From assembly GCF_000002995.4 (NCBI RefSeq), contig NW_025062478.1, positions 4,626,001-4,690,000 of the forward strand: 64,000 nt of DNA, written 5' to 3'. Shown piece after piece: positions 1-11,299 of the stretch. Position numbers and translations under genes: made by a program. Numbering within the stretch: the first letter of the stretch is position 1; the number at the start of each line of letters is the position of its first letter. The notes below the pieces were generated by a model that worked only from the letters and a program-made list of their open reading frames with translations, searched no databases and was not told the origin of the DNA. This stretch comes from Brugia malayi (lineage: Eukaryota > Nematoda > Chromadorea > Rhabditida > Onchocercidae).

Positions 1-2216
1 TCGAAGAAAAACTAAAAAAGTTTTTTTTTGCAAGTTTGTATTTTAATTACGCTTTCAATCCTAACCGCGCAATCTTGGATGAAACTATGATCATGAAAAG
101 AAATTTTGTATAGCAAATTAGCTAATCATCTGTCTTAAATCAATCATCAAATTGTTTTACGGTGAATCTTCTCAATATTTTAAAATTAAACTGGAAATAA
201 ATTAATTTTAATTTGAACTCAAAAACTGCATTAATACAAATGTCTGAGGCATGAAATATTTTTCATCATAATTTGGCAATAAGTGGAAGATAAGATGAGC
301 CAAGAAGGAATTTGTTTGTGAGACAGTCTAAAATTGGCTAACCTAATCAGATTAAAAGAGGCAGGCTAATTTATTAGAGGCTTAAGTTGTTTGTAATGAT
401 TGCAGCTATTGACAACATCGTCTTTTCCCCACTTATATTAAACTGCTAGGCTCTTTTATCTTTCTAATAAGGATAGGAAAGATTTTACTTCATGTTACTA
501 TCGCAATAGCAGCCATTTTCTATAAATTGTTTTAGTTTTACATACGAAAATAACAATCAGAATTTCTTTCTTTAATTTTTGGTTTAATGCTTTTGTTGAG
601 CCAGATTTTGTGATTTCTCACTCACCAAATGCAATGTTGAATAATTTTTTTTAAAAAAAGAAATAAATGCACTACAGTAATCGTTGAAGTGCTAATTCTG
701 TGCACCGTACAGCACCGTGAAATATGTCGTACTGTGAAAGAGGCGCAATTGTCGCTCATAATAAAGGCTGAAATTTAGATTCGATACTATTACAATGATA
801 TAATTGGTTTGATGAGCTTAAATGGTACATAGAAGAACTGATCGAGTCAATTTACAATCAATTAAAAGAGCTTCAAATGCTCGTTAAGTAAATCATGAAA
901 GTGTTAAGTGATATAATTATCGATAAACATACCACTTAACAGTGATAATACTTCAAATGAAAAAAGTTGAGCGAATTATTTGTGACATTCGCTGAAGAGA
1001 TACTGTGATAATCGAATGATTCAACTAATAGATGCATTAATTACACAACAGCTAAAAGAAATTTCAAATAAATTTTGCCACATTAGCGAAATTAACACAA
1101 AAGTAATTATATCGGATAATGGAGTAGTGACAATGATTTAGTTTCATTTAATTATATAGGACTGATCAAATGGCAATTTCACTTATTTAGCAGTAACAGT
1201 TATGATAACTGATTGTATGACTAATATATGCATTTGATTATTTCAAATATTCGAATTGTTTACCTGATAAAATAACAGCCATTGAAGAGTAATTAGGAAA
1301 AAGCGAGAATGGCTTAAGAATTTTCGTTTTATCTGTAATATTTATATATATTAATACTTTAATGAGCTGTTTTGATCGATCCGCCAATCATTATGCATAT
1401 TACCTTATTGACACCGTAATGTAATATCATCAACGTAATTGAAACCGTAATATGATCTTTATCTATCAAATTAAAGTTAATTACTTTTTATCAACCAAAT
1501 TGTCGGCTTTTCTTCAAAAATGTCACCATTTTTTATTTAACCGCCATAAATGGTCTATTACGGATAATCCATCTATGCTACACTTCCCCGTTATACATTT
1601 ATTTGCAAACAATTATCGCATTTTGCTACCTTTAATTGCATTCTCATCCCTATCCGGGAAATATTCCGGAAAAGAAATTATTCAACTGAATCAAAGAGAT
1701 TAGTATTTAACGCTTGACAGAATCTGATCTATGCTAAGGTGAAAGTGCGGCAACGATGCTTAAAACACGCGAACAATAAACCATATTCTCAAAAATAAAT
1801 CTTGAAAGATTTTTAATTCTTACAAATATAGAAAGAAGAATAACAAGTAATACTTCTGCTATCAAAAAACCTGTCCAAGATCTCGAATAATTTGCATGCA
1901 AACTCAGAAAGGACAAATTCTAATCAATTGACAATCTGACTAGGACATAAAATCGGATCAATTCTGTAAAATAGCTGTGAATCGGTGCTTTAATCATTCT
2001 ATTCTAATCATTTTTAAAAAATTGGAAATGCTGAAGATTGCAGTGATTGAAATATAAACAAGTCAATATTTCATAAAGGGCGCTTACTAACTGCTTTATA
2101 TTATCGAAACAGCCAAGTACAGGCGAAAACGGAAATATAATTCCGTTTCCCAAATAACATTGAATATTTTGATATAAATCATTTTCATTCTTCCCTATCT
2201 TTCCACATATTCAATC
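1..2216. other. AT-rich intergenic sequence
   Basis: I see no convincing exon on either strand. The longest open frame (1452-1703, 83 codons) is AT-driven, has no paired splice sites and no recognisable motif. The stretch ends in a pyrimidine-rich run and an acceptor-like TTTTTAG just before the first ORF of the inverted duplication, so its last few hundred bases may serve as promoter or outron for that gene. Confidence 0.6.
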
Positions 2217-2224
2217 GTTTTTAG
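2217..2224 (+). promoter_or_regulatory. candidate spliced-leader acceptor, left copy
   Basis: The sequence GTTTTTAG is followed nine bases later by the ATG at 2234. That spacing is typical of trans-spliced nematode mRNAs. It lies outside the duplicated segment, which begins at 2240, so only the left copy has it. The sequence upstream of the equivalent ATG in the right copy (19753, minus strand) has no acceptor so close. Confidence 0.4.
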
Positions 2225-2233
2225 CTCGATATA

Positions 2234-2401
2234 ATGGAAGGAGGAGCTTGCGGTGATGCGGTAGTCCATCCCACATTTATCCGACACATCAGGTTGCAGC
2301 AGTTGCCGGTGCTGCGACTGCTTCTGCTGTTGCTGTTGCTTGCTCGTTCCGCACAAGGCTATTCATATTCGTGTGATTGTCATCTCCCAGTGGTACGGTA
2401 G
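2234..2401 (+). CDS. signal-peptide-like first exon (left copy)
   Basis: This open frame of 55 codons stands out from its AT-rich surroundings by higher GC. After an N-terminal MEGGACGDAVV it runs into a leucine-only core of eight residues encoded by CTG/TTG/CTT triplets, then ARSAQG and a CxC. That resembles a secretion signal with cleavage near the alanine. Possible donors are GTG|GTACGG (exon end 2392, phase 0) and ACG|GTAGCA (exon end 2397, phase 2). Whether it joins the BH3 exon at 2885 or belongs to a separate secreted Cys-rich product is unresolved; a secretion signal on a BH3-only protein would be odd. The ATG lies just outside the duplicated block. Confidence 0.4.
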   Translation: MEGGACGDAVVHPTFIRHIRLQQLPVLRLLLLLLLLARSAQGYSYSCDCHLPVVR

Positions 2402-2607
2402 CAAATCTCTCTCTCTCCCTTATCACTGACAACCAACAAATTCCACCGCGGTACAATAACTCCTCGCAAATTCCCTACTTACCAAGCAATTAAAATAATA
2501 ATAGACAAAGATTACACCAGTGTACGCTGTTTATGAGTAACTAGGAAGGGTTATTCAATGCGTCAACTGCTGAACGCATTTAAATGTCTTGAAATATACG
2601 CTTTCAG

Positions 2608-2877
2608 ATGTTATGCGTTGCGTTACTCATCGATAGATTTCCTTCACCGATAGGGTATATTCCGTGTTCGGCAACGATACTTTCAAGTTTCATCGAATCA
2701 GTTGTAACGGATACTGCACGAATCGTTCCTATAGGCAATCACATTTCCGTATTTATCCCTGCGACAGAAGACGAACGGAAGGTGAAATTTATGGATGCTG
2801 CAATGCAAACATCGCCTGGTTTGTTACTTTCCTCGAAGGATTTCAAATTCTGCTTTACGTTTCATAAAATGAATTGA
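2608..2877 (+). other. ambiguous exon region with two open frames (left copy)
   Basis: A good acceptor (CTTTCAG) ends at 2607 directly before an ATG whose frame stays open for 89 codons. A second frame, open from about 2637 to 2867, encodes a Cys-rich segment (SCNGYC, then YPCD, then GCC) with a hydrophobic end. The donor GAAG|GTGAAA at 2781/2782 would leave the Cys-rich frame in phase 1, exactly what the BH3 exon at 2885 needs. The 89-codon frame would instead meet an immediate stop. So either the Cys-rich frame is spliced to the BH3 exon, or the region is an independent product, or it is 5' UTR. No family was recognised; the CxGxC pattern occurs in cystine-knot proteins but is too weak to name one. 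Confidence 0.35.
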
Positions 2878-2884
2878 ATTTTAG

Positions 2885-3497
2885 TAACGCAACTCAACAT
2901 GTCAATAATAGCTCGTCAATTGCGTGATATGGCTGACAGGTTCGAGTACCACTACAGTGAGGAAGAACGACGCTCTGCATGCACACCTGCACCATCATCG
3001 CCGCAGTCGCAGGTTAGAATTCATTACATAATCTCTCGGGGAAGAACTGCTCTATGGAGGAAAAATATGAGTCACTCAAAATTAGATAAATCCCACATTA
3101 GATTTTGTGTAAACAAAGCAAATATTAATGCACTGTAATAAAGTCCCAATCACTATTAAAGGTTTACGGTTACAATTATTGCGCAAATTGTCAAAAAATA
3201 TTGCCATTGACGTATTCACATAAATTCTTCACTTTTTCATTCTGAAAAGATTATTTTAAATGATTATATTTTAAATAATAAACATTTCGTTTTCTAACTC
3301 TCAAATTGCGAACTTTGGTCGAACATTGAGTCGTTTAATACTCAGGAAGTTTTGGCACTTGTAATTTAGGTCAAAACTGAAATAAATTTCAGCTGCGAAG
3401 TTTGTCATTTTCAACTTTCGTCCAATTCATTACAAAAAATTTCATCAATGTTTTACTGGAACGAATATTTGAACGATTCTATTTGAGGAAAAAGTGA
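2885..3497 (+). CDS. BH3-only-like cell-death activator, left copy
   Basis: The coding exons are 2885-3012 and 3393-3497 (stop TGA). Splice sites are TTTTAG|T, CAG|GTTAGA and ATTTCAG|CTG. From the ATG at 2899 the product is 72 aa. Residues 3-15 read IIARQLRDMADRF, matching the BH3 core L-x3-(A/G)-D with hydrophobics at the expected spacing; the nearest resemblance I know is to Bim, Bmf and Puma BH3 helices. An acidic/basic and Pro/Ser linker follows, then a hydrophobic tail (FSTFVQFITKNFINVLLERI) like a membrane-targeting end. BH3-only proteins such as worm EGL-1 bind the Bcl-2 homologue CED-9 and release CED-4; that role is inferred here. The exon is entered in phase 1, so an upstream exon may add residues, or TTTTAG may be a spliced-leader acceptor. 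A poly-A signal lies at 3712-3717. Confidence 0.72.
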
Positions 3498-4697
3498 ATT
3501 GCGTGTCTACCTTGTACCTATCTGCGTGATATTTCCATGTTACACTAACCGTCACAGATAATGTTTAGTAGCGGAATGGTAGAAAAGTGTATGATAGAAT
3601 GAGTCGGCCATATTAATATCACATTTTAATTATCGAACACAATACTAATTATTAATCAATTTATTTTTGTACTTATTTTGTGTATTAATTGGTGCTATGC
3701 AATTTTGTTTGAATAAACAAATATTTAAAATTTTGTTAAACAAAGTTTTCTTCACGAATTTCATTACTTTGCTATGGTTGAGCCTTTAAATTAACAAAGT
3801 ATCGTTAAAATTGAAGCATTTGTTTAGCTCCGACTTTTTGCTAGAATAAGACAACAGCGCACAGTAGTAGTAACCTAAAAACTACGGTATTAATAGCCGA
3901 AAGGTTCAATTTTACAGTTAGTGGCTCTATAAATGACGTAATGTGAAGTGACACCTGGTCATTCAACTTTGGCACTTTAATTAATTCAACTGCAAAGAAT
4001 TCAATAATCTCAAGCCGAAAGCATTTTTTTACTATCATTTACAAGTGCCCAGCAAGTGCTTCCATACACTGACCACTCTTTAGAGTCATTACTTTGTCTA
4101 CGTTTTTCCACTATGCAATGATTAATTAATTCGATGAAACTATTTGTTGCGCCACGTGGCAATCATCAGAAAAGTATAAAAGAGAGAGGGCGAGGAAAAG
4201 AGAAAGTGTGGTTGAGAAAAAGATTAGAATTGAAAGTTGTGGAATGTGCAAAATATTGCAAAAAAAAAAAAAAAAAGAAGAAATCTTAAAAGCCATTTAA
4301 GCATTTGTTTACCATTAAATCTAATCTATGCTCCTTTGCTGACCCATTTGACCTTTCATAATTATGTGAGAAGACGATAATCTTAGTTAAAAAGCATATG
4401 GTATTCTGTGCAAGTGGTTAATGGCAAAAATTTTTTTGCACTAAGCTGTAGACTTATGTAAACTAAGCTAACAGTGGACAATAACCTTCAGACTAGACAA
4501 TTATCCAGGAAGTCCTTCTAGCTTGTTTTTTTCTCAATTAAATTCACACCTGCGCAAACGTTCAGTGAAAAATGATGGATGAGCAATTAAGAGAAATGCC
4601 ATTCACATTTGCGCATTCATATCGAATTACATATTGTTGGGTAAGATTAGTAGCTCACACTTCTAAGTGACATCGTTTAAAGCAAATTCATTTATCA

Positions 4698-7600
4698 ATT
4701 AAAACTCGAAATATGAAAATTCTCTCTATATATAATATTTGTTGTTAATTTATATATAATTTCTAGAAACCATATCAGTTAGTATTTCAAAATACTGTTG
4801 TAATTTCAGGAATACTGAAACTAACAATGATAATATAAATGATCTTTCGAAGATTCAGTGCGGAGCTTTAATAGTGCAATGGAACTAAATAGAACTGTTA
4901 AATATGAATTTATCTTACAGAAAATGTTTATAATAGCATAACCATTCCATTTAATTTCACCCAATATTTTGATCATTTTTTAATCAAATTAAGTAAATTT
5001 GCGAAGCGAAAAACTCCATTCAAGGCCATAATGGCATACAACTAATAACTGATTATATTCAAAAACCCTCTCAGGCGGTTTTTTCTTTTTTACTATGTCG
5101 AACTTAGTGCTTTTTTTATCGACATAAGGCATACGTACAATTTTCAATAACAATACTCCTTCAACCATTAACAATTACTTTTGATGAATAATATTTATCG
5201 GAACACATTATAACATCAAAAAGAATAATTCAATGTTAGCATCGTCCGAATTACGAACGCAGTTCTATTGGTCACTAATAAACTTAGCAATATTTCTCAA
5301 TTATTCAATATATTTTGATAATTCCTCTAACACATCCAAATATATTCATTGAGAGTCACTTACAAATTATTGTAAAATAATGCTCCAATCCAGTATCTTT
5401 AAATTTTAATCTTAATTTCCATTTTTGTTATAATTCAATAAATGCATGGATTTTCTTTCGAATTACAGATTTGCCTTTTGATATTAAATTGTTATCCTTT
5501 AATGAAGAAGCAATATACAATAAGAATATTGCTACTCATTAATTTGCCTACTTCTAATAACTATCTTTGTTAGGCTTAAATAAATCAAGAGAATATTAAA
5601 TTGAACAAAATCTCAAAATTAAATTAATTAGGAAACATATGAAATGATAGATAGCAATTGGTATAATCACTGGTACTCTTTGAATTCACAAGGTGACAAT
5701 AGGACAAAGGGCAATGCGGATTGGACAACAATAGAAAGGATCTCTTCAGAAATGTTGTTTTATTTGATTACAATAGGAAAATGATAGTCTCAAAACAATT
5801 TCTTTAATATTTCATATTCCAAGCAGAACATTAATATGAAATCATTGGGTGTTACAAGGTAAAATAAAAATAAAAAACGAATAAAGAAGTGAAAAACAGA
5901 GAATGGAATGTTTCAAAGTTAAAACGTATTTGAAATTTACTTAATGAAGAATAACCATTATACTTCAAAGTATTTTAAATATTCAATAATAAAATAATAG
6001 ACACTTTATATCATGAAATTCCGATATTATTATCAATGTGCCATCCTATTCTTATCATAATTTCACTGACCATTTGAATAACTTCAGTACTTGGAGTAAA
6101 GGTAGTGTTTGCACTAATTTTGTTATTGTTGTAACAATAATATTAATAATAAACATATTAATAAAAACAATGATAATACAATAACAATAAAATAATAAAA
6201 ATAATGATAATAATTAATAATAGTAATAATAAATAAATAATAAATAGATGAGGGAATAGTAAAATTAAAGCTAAATTAAATCAATTGATGAATGAATTTG
6301 TTGGAAGAAAGATTTCCAAATTTCAGAGATTTATGCCGGATAAAATGGCAAGAAATCTCTATCTCTAATCCTTATTGCAACGATACTGTGCTATGTGCAG
6401 CACCTGTTACAGTACTTGCAAAGTATGATAAAGTAAGCTTTGAAGTAAGGCGATTATCGAATAGATAATTGTAGATTGTGTTGTTCTGAGGACGTACTCA
6501 GTTGTATCTCATATAATTTATCCCTGTATAATAAAGCAGTTATTTAGAAGATAAGAATAGCACAAACCCTTCTAAATACGACGAAACAATTGATTCAACG
6601 ATCCATAATTGAGTTGTTTCCTTTCCACTACATCGAATTATAACAATTTGACGCCTCCTTGCCTTATCCCATCTCTGCTCCGATGACCTTCAACAGTTTA
6701 CATGCTCATTCGAGTAATGTCATAGTGTCTCAGAGAGTATCGACAATAAAGTAATCTTATATCGAGTTATTGTAATATATTTACAGTTAGCTTTAGATTC
6801 CTAAACTAAAAACTTATGAATATTGAGGCATTATAGTATTGATTTCGAATTACAGATTTCGCTTTAATTAATCTAATTGCTTATGAATTCAATTAAATTT
6901 CTCATCCATTTATTCTTGTTTAGTTTTTTTTTTTTTTTTTTTTTTTTACAGAAAACAATGAAATCCGAAATGAATATAAATTTTAAAATTTCTCTCACTC
7001 AATTTGAATCACTTTGTTCTTGGGTCTTTTTTTTTTTTGAGAGCAAATAAAATTATGACAGAAAAGCTACACGAGCCATATCGTGCCAATCACAATTCCT
7101 TTTTTTCTATAAAAATCGTCATCAGCCATAAAATGAATTAACATTTTTGGATGAAGCTGAAGTTCTAATAATACATCGATCAAACTATTTTTAATTTATT
7201 ACAAAATTTATTGACTGAAAATAAATTTCTAAAGAAATGAACAAATTCGGCTTTTTTAAAATGTTTTTTGTTATAAAAGCTTTTGTGAAAGAGTTGAAAA
7301 ATGAATTCGAATTCAATTTTTACAGCCAATAATGAAAAACTGCTAAATAAATTTCTGTTTTAGTAGATATTTGTTCTGGGAAAAAGGAAAAAACTTTTGA
7401 AAATTAAAAAAACTTAAAGTTTCATTCGGTAATAAATTTTATAGTGTAAGAGAAAAGTTTGTTAAGGTTAGAAATTTCTTCACAATTATTTGCTAAGAAA
7501 AATACAACTCAATAAGATATAATTCGAAAATATAAAACTTTTCTTCACTTCTTTTTTACTTTTTTAATATTTACAGCATTGATACACTGAAATAGTGTAA

Positions 7601-10600
7601 TTAGTTTAATTTTAAATATGCATAAATACAGATTAATCGAAATGAACTAATTCTATTCCTAAAATAATTGTGAAGAAATTTCTATATAACAGAAAAAGCA
7701 GGAAGAAAAGTAAAAGATTAGAAAATTTAGGATCATTTAGTTTTCTGTAAAATCCTTATATTTGGTTAATATTAAATGCTAATATATGATCTTTTATAAG
7801 CACTAAAATCCTTTATATTTTGCCAATAAGTTCTAATTAAATATTAATATAAGGTCATTTAGAAGCACTAAAATCATTTATGCTTGGCCAACAATTTCTC
7901 ATTAAATGCTAATATTTGCCCTTTTACAATTTAAATTTTTTCTCATTTTCACAAATTGAATTCAATTTACATTTCGTTCTTTTTTCTGTTATACATATCG
8001 ATTAAATTTCGAAAAAAAGGGAAATTTTTTAAAGTGTATTTCAATTTTCCTTTATGTCCTTTTTCCAAAAACAAACCCTTTCTTTTTCAATCAAAAAAAG
8101 AAAAAAAAATTGTTGCAATTTTATGCAAATTTGATTTTTTTAAAAATGCTTTAGTAGTGATGACTAACGGATGTGCCTATCGGTTTTTTTCTGTGGGTTA
8201 GCAAAATATAATTTCTTTGTTTGTCCTCAATTAAAATGACCGAATGTCGATCATTTAGTGAATTTCCAAATATTTAATTGCCATCTCCTAGTGCCATTGC
8301 TATCATCGTTCATCCAATAACCATTCGTTTGCATCATTGGTGTAATAGTGCCTTTTTTCAAAGCTCATGAAACAGCTATCTGAACAGTTATTGGTTTTGT
8401 TTCCTTCCTAACTGAAAAGAAAAAAAAAAAGAATTAATTCATAGATACTATAAACTAGTTGTTGTCATAAGATTTCAGAATGACATTATTTGAAAATGAT
8501 ATCGTCACTTTGAAAGCTTGTCACTTATATTAGCGCTTGATTAAAGAAGGAATAAATTTGCGCAAGATGATGTGAAAAAAGAAATGTTTAAAAAACGAAT
8601 TTGTCAACTTTTTACAACTATTTATCAAAATTCGATATAATATAATTCATTTGATGCAATTTAAAAAGGAATTAATAAGCTTAAAACTTTAGAATTAGCT
8701 AGAGTTATATGAGGTTAAGGGAGCAAATCGATTAACTCTAACCTCAGGTAAATCAGATTGGTCAATTGATCAGCGCTATCTTTGTTATTATTTAGCGTGA
8801 GAGAATCCATTCTTTATCGAAGAAATCTCATCTAGCAGAGAATAGTTAATTGTTAATTGGTAGACAGATGGGTAGGACAACAGAGGACACAGCTTTCTCA
8901 GATACCGACCGACTCAATCCAATGACTTTATGTTTCTATTATTTCAATAATTAGGGAAATTACCTGGGAGTATTGCAATGGAAAGATGAGAGAAGCCTCA
9001 TTTTCCCTGTGCTATAAATAGCATCAAATCTTCTACCCTTTGTGAAGAAACAGTTTCTTCAATTATTCTGAAACATTTTGCAACTACCAAGCATTCTTAT
9101 TTTCTTAAATATCAAATTACATAGATATTGATTATAATAACATCGGCTAATAAATCATTTTTGTTAATGAAAATTGAACATCTAAGAGAAACAATTATGC
9201 GATGAACTGTACTGTTCAGTGTTTCTGAACAGGTAAAGGATCAAAGATTTCGGTATTATTTCATTCCAAAAATGTTCGTTGACTTCATAATAAGAAAATA
9301 AAGTTATTGAAAGAAAAAGGAAAAAAAAGTCAATGGAACAATTGAGCTGCCAGCGTTGTAAACAAGTGTCAAATATATTTTGTGTGAGGAAAAGATTATC
9401 GATAAATCTCTATCTTTTAAGAACAAGTAATTTTAGTGCCTTAGCTTGTAATTCAGCCATTCAGGAAAGAAAAATAGTTCATTTTATGACCAATAAACAG
9501 ATAATATATGATGGATTTTCCAAATAAAGTCAATTTAATAGCAAATAATTTGACAATGATAATTCATCAAAGCTTTTGTCTCCTTTAGGTGTGAGACGAG
9601 CGATTTGCATACCGTAGCGAAATTGTCACTGAATTATACTTACGAGCGTGAAATTGCGCGAAAAAACAAGCCCGCCCCCATGCATGCGTGCACTGTCATC
9701 GATTTAGCGTGATTGTACAAGTTATTTGTATGGATTTGGTGCTTGGGATCATTCTACCGGGATTTCCTGTTGTCTCATTGTCAATTACTAAGTGCTAATA
9801 TTTGCAGGGAAGTCTGAGAGTTTATCAAAGTATAAAAAGTATTTGAAAATAGTGCAAATAACGATTTGGATTGAAATGTTTTGGAAATTTTAGAAAAAAA
9901 GAGAAAATTTTGTTTTAGGAAGAGATTTCACAATGTTAATGGATGCAAAACTTTTTCTAAAAATTTTAATAACAAAAAACAAGAAGTATTTAAATAATTT
10001 AGCTTTACTTATACTCTGTGCTATGCTGTACTATTCTGTTTCACCAACAGTATTTTGCACTGCGCAAATTTTTTTCTATATTTTGTACCGTACACATACG
10101 TATTGTTCTGTTTGTACCAATATTAATTTTAGTTAATTTTTCTATTTTATGTTTTCTAATAAATTCACAGAGCATCAGTTTTGAGTTAGCATTTCTGGAT
10201 ATTTATATTATTCAGCTCTAAAATTCACTTTAAAATTTCTTCTTTTTTATATATGATAAATGCTAACAGTTGAAAGCTAAGAAAGTGTAGCTTAGCATAG
10301 CAATTAATGGGTTTATAGGAATATGAGATTAACCATAAAATAATATTCGTTGGTAAACAATAATTTAATTATTACAAAGATATCCCTTCATACAGTATAG
10401 AAACAGATGCACATACACACATTTGCACATATATATTAATCAATTTATTTAGATTTGCTGATGAATAGATAAACTTCCCGTTCTTGGGAACAGATATGCT
10501 GCAATACATCATTAAAAGTTTTTCTTTTTTTTTTGTTTTGAGTAATCAGTCGATAGCAAATGTGTAGCGATTTAGTCTCGAACATGTCTGTTGTCAAAAA

Positions 10601-11280
10601 TGAGAAATAAGTTTTATGATGTAAAGTATCATTAAGAGTTTAATATGATGTAGAATAAAAAAAGTTTTTTGAAAAAAGTTGGTAGTTTGAAGATAGTTTT
10701 AAAATTCAATTTAAAATATGATTTGAATTAGCTGATAAAATCACATAGAATAATATAACTGTTTGATCACAATTTAGACAGTTCATGCAAGCGAGAAAAT
10801 GATATATGAACATATTAGCAGCCTTATTTATTCTGCTGTATTTCTTTTTTAATTAGGATGCAGAGTTTAATAGAAAGAATGTTTAGAAAATGATTTTTTG
10901 TCGTCTTCTCAAATATTTTTCGTTAGTGATGTAGTTTTGAATTTACTGTATTTTGAATTATTTTTCAGATGCATTACACTGGTGGTATTATTGACAATAC
11001 TTATTTGAGCTATTCTCATGTCCTAACAGTTTATCCCTGTGACACTGCTATGTCTCTTGGTGATCATGTGGAATGCTGCATAGATATAAAGCTTTATCAA
11101 GTCAATTTATTTTTGATTTATCTTGATTGTTGCAAATGAACTATCTATAAATAGTCCTATTCCTCTTCATCTGATTCAAAAATAGGGGGAAAAGATAACA
11201 AAGAAAGTGATTGAGTTTCATTCACTATGATATTACTTATTCTACTTTTTTTCTTCATTTTAGTCAAATAAATCTCACTC
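4698..11280. other. spacer of the palindrome, left part, no gene
   Basis: This is AT-rich sequence without convincing exons. It holds an AAT/AATA-rich microsatellite-like tract (about 6120-6245), a poly-T run (about 6924-6947), a three-unit tandem repeat (7731-7920) and a GC-richer island (about 9590-9725) that could be a promoter or non-coding first exon of the gene at 11300. Open frames at 7956, 9333, 9933 and 10018 lack splice context or recognisable motifs. Confidence 0.6.
7731..7920. repeat. three-unit diverged tandem repeat
   Basis: Units of about 57-65 bp begin at 7731, 7788 and 7853. Each carries the order: GATC/GGTC plus TTTA-rich start, ACTAAAATC or TAAAATCC, a TTTAT block, then ATTAAATGCTAATAT or a close variant. 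A fourth unit seems to start at 7921 and decay. The function is unknown. Confidence 0.75.
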
Positions 11281-11287
11281 ATTTCAG
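11281..11287 (+). promoter_or_regulatory. acceptor (probably spliced leader) before central BH3 gene
   Basis: ATTTCAG sits 12 bases upstream of the ATG at 11300. The short leader and strong consensus fit spliced-leader addition, though a cis-spliced 5' UTR exon is equally possible. Confidence 0.5.
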
Positions 11288-11299
11288 GGCTGCATAAGA

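Larger units (their letters stand above)
2240..4697 (+). repeat. left arm of 2.46 kb inverted duplication
   Basis: Position x in this arm pairs with 21990-x in the right arm, shifting to 21991-x beyond the poly-A run at 4260-4276 (17 A here, 16 T opposite at 17715-17730). In the parts I compared no other difference was seen, and the translations of four open frames are identical. The arm begins six bases after the ATG at 2234 and ends at TTTATCA (4691-4697). It contains the BH3-only-like gene, its poly-A signal and about 1 kb of 3' flank. No terminal repeats, target-site duplication or transposase were seen, so this is a segmental duplication rather than a mobile element. Confidence 0.97.

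Noticed and set aside
3841..4038. 65-codon minus-strand frame (and its plus-strand twin at 17952-18149)
   Set aside because: It lies in the 3' flank of the arm gene, has no splice context or motif, and is duplicated only because the whole arm is.
2240..4697. Arms as a transposon or foldback element
   Set aside because: No transposase, terminal inverted repeats or target duplications; the content is a spliced host-like gene.
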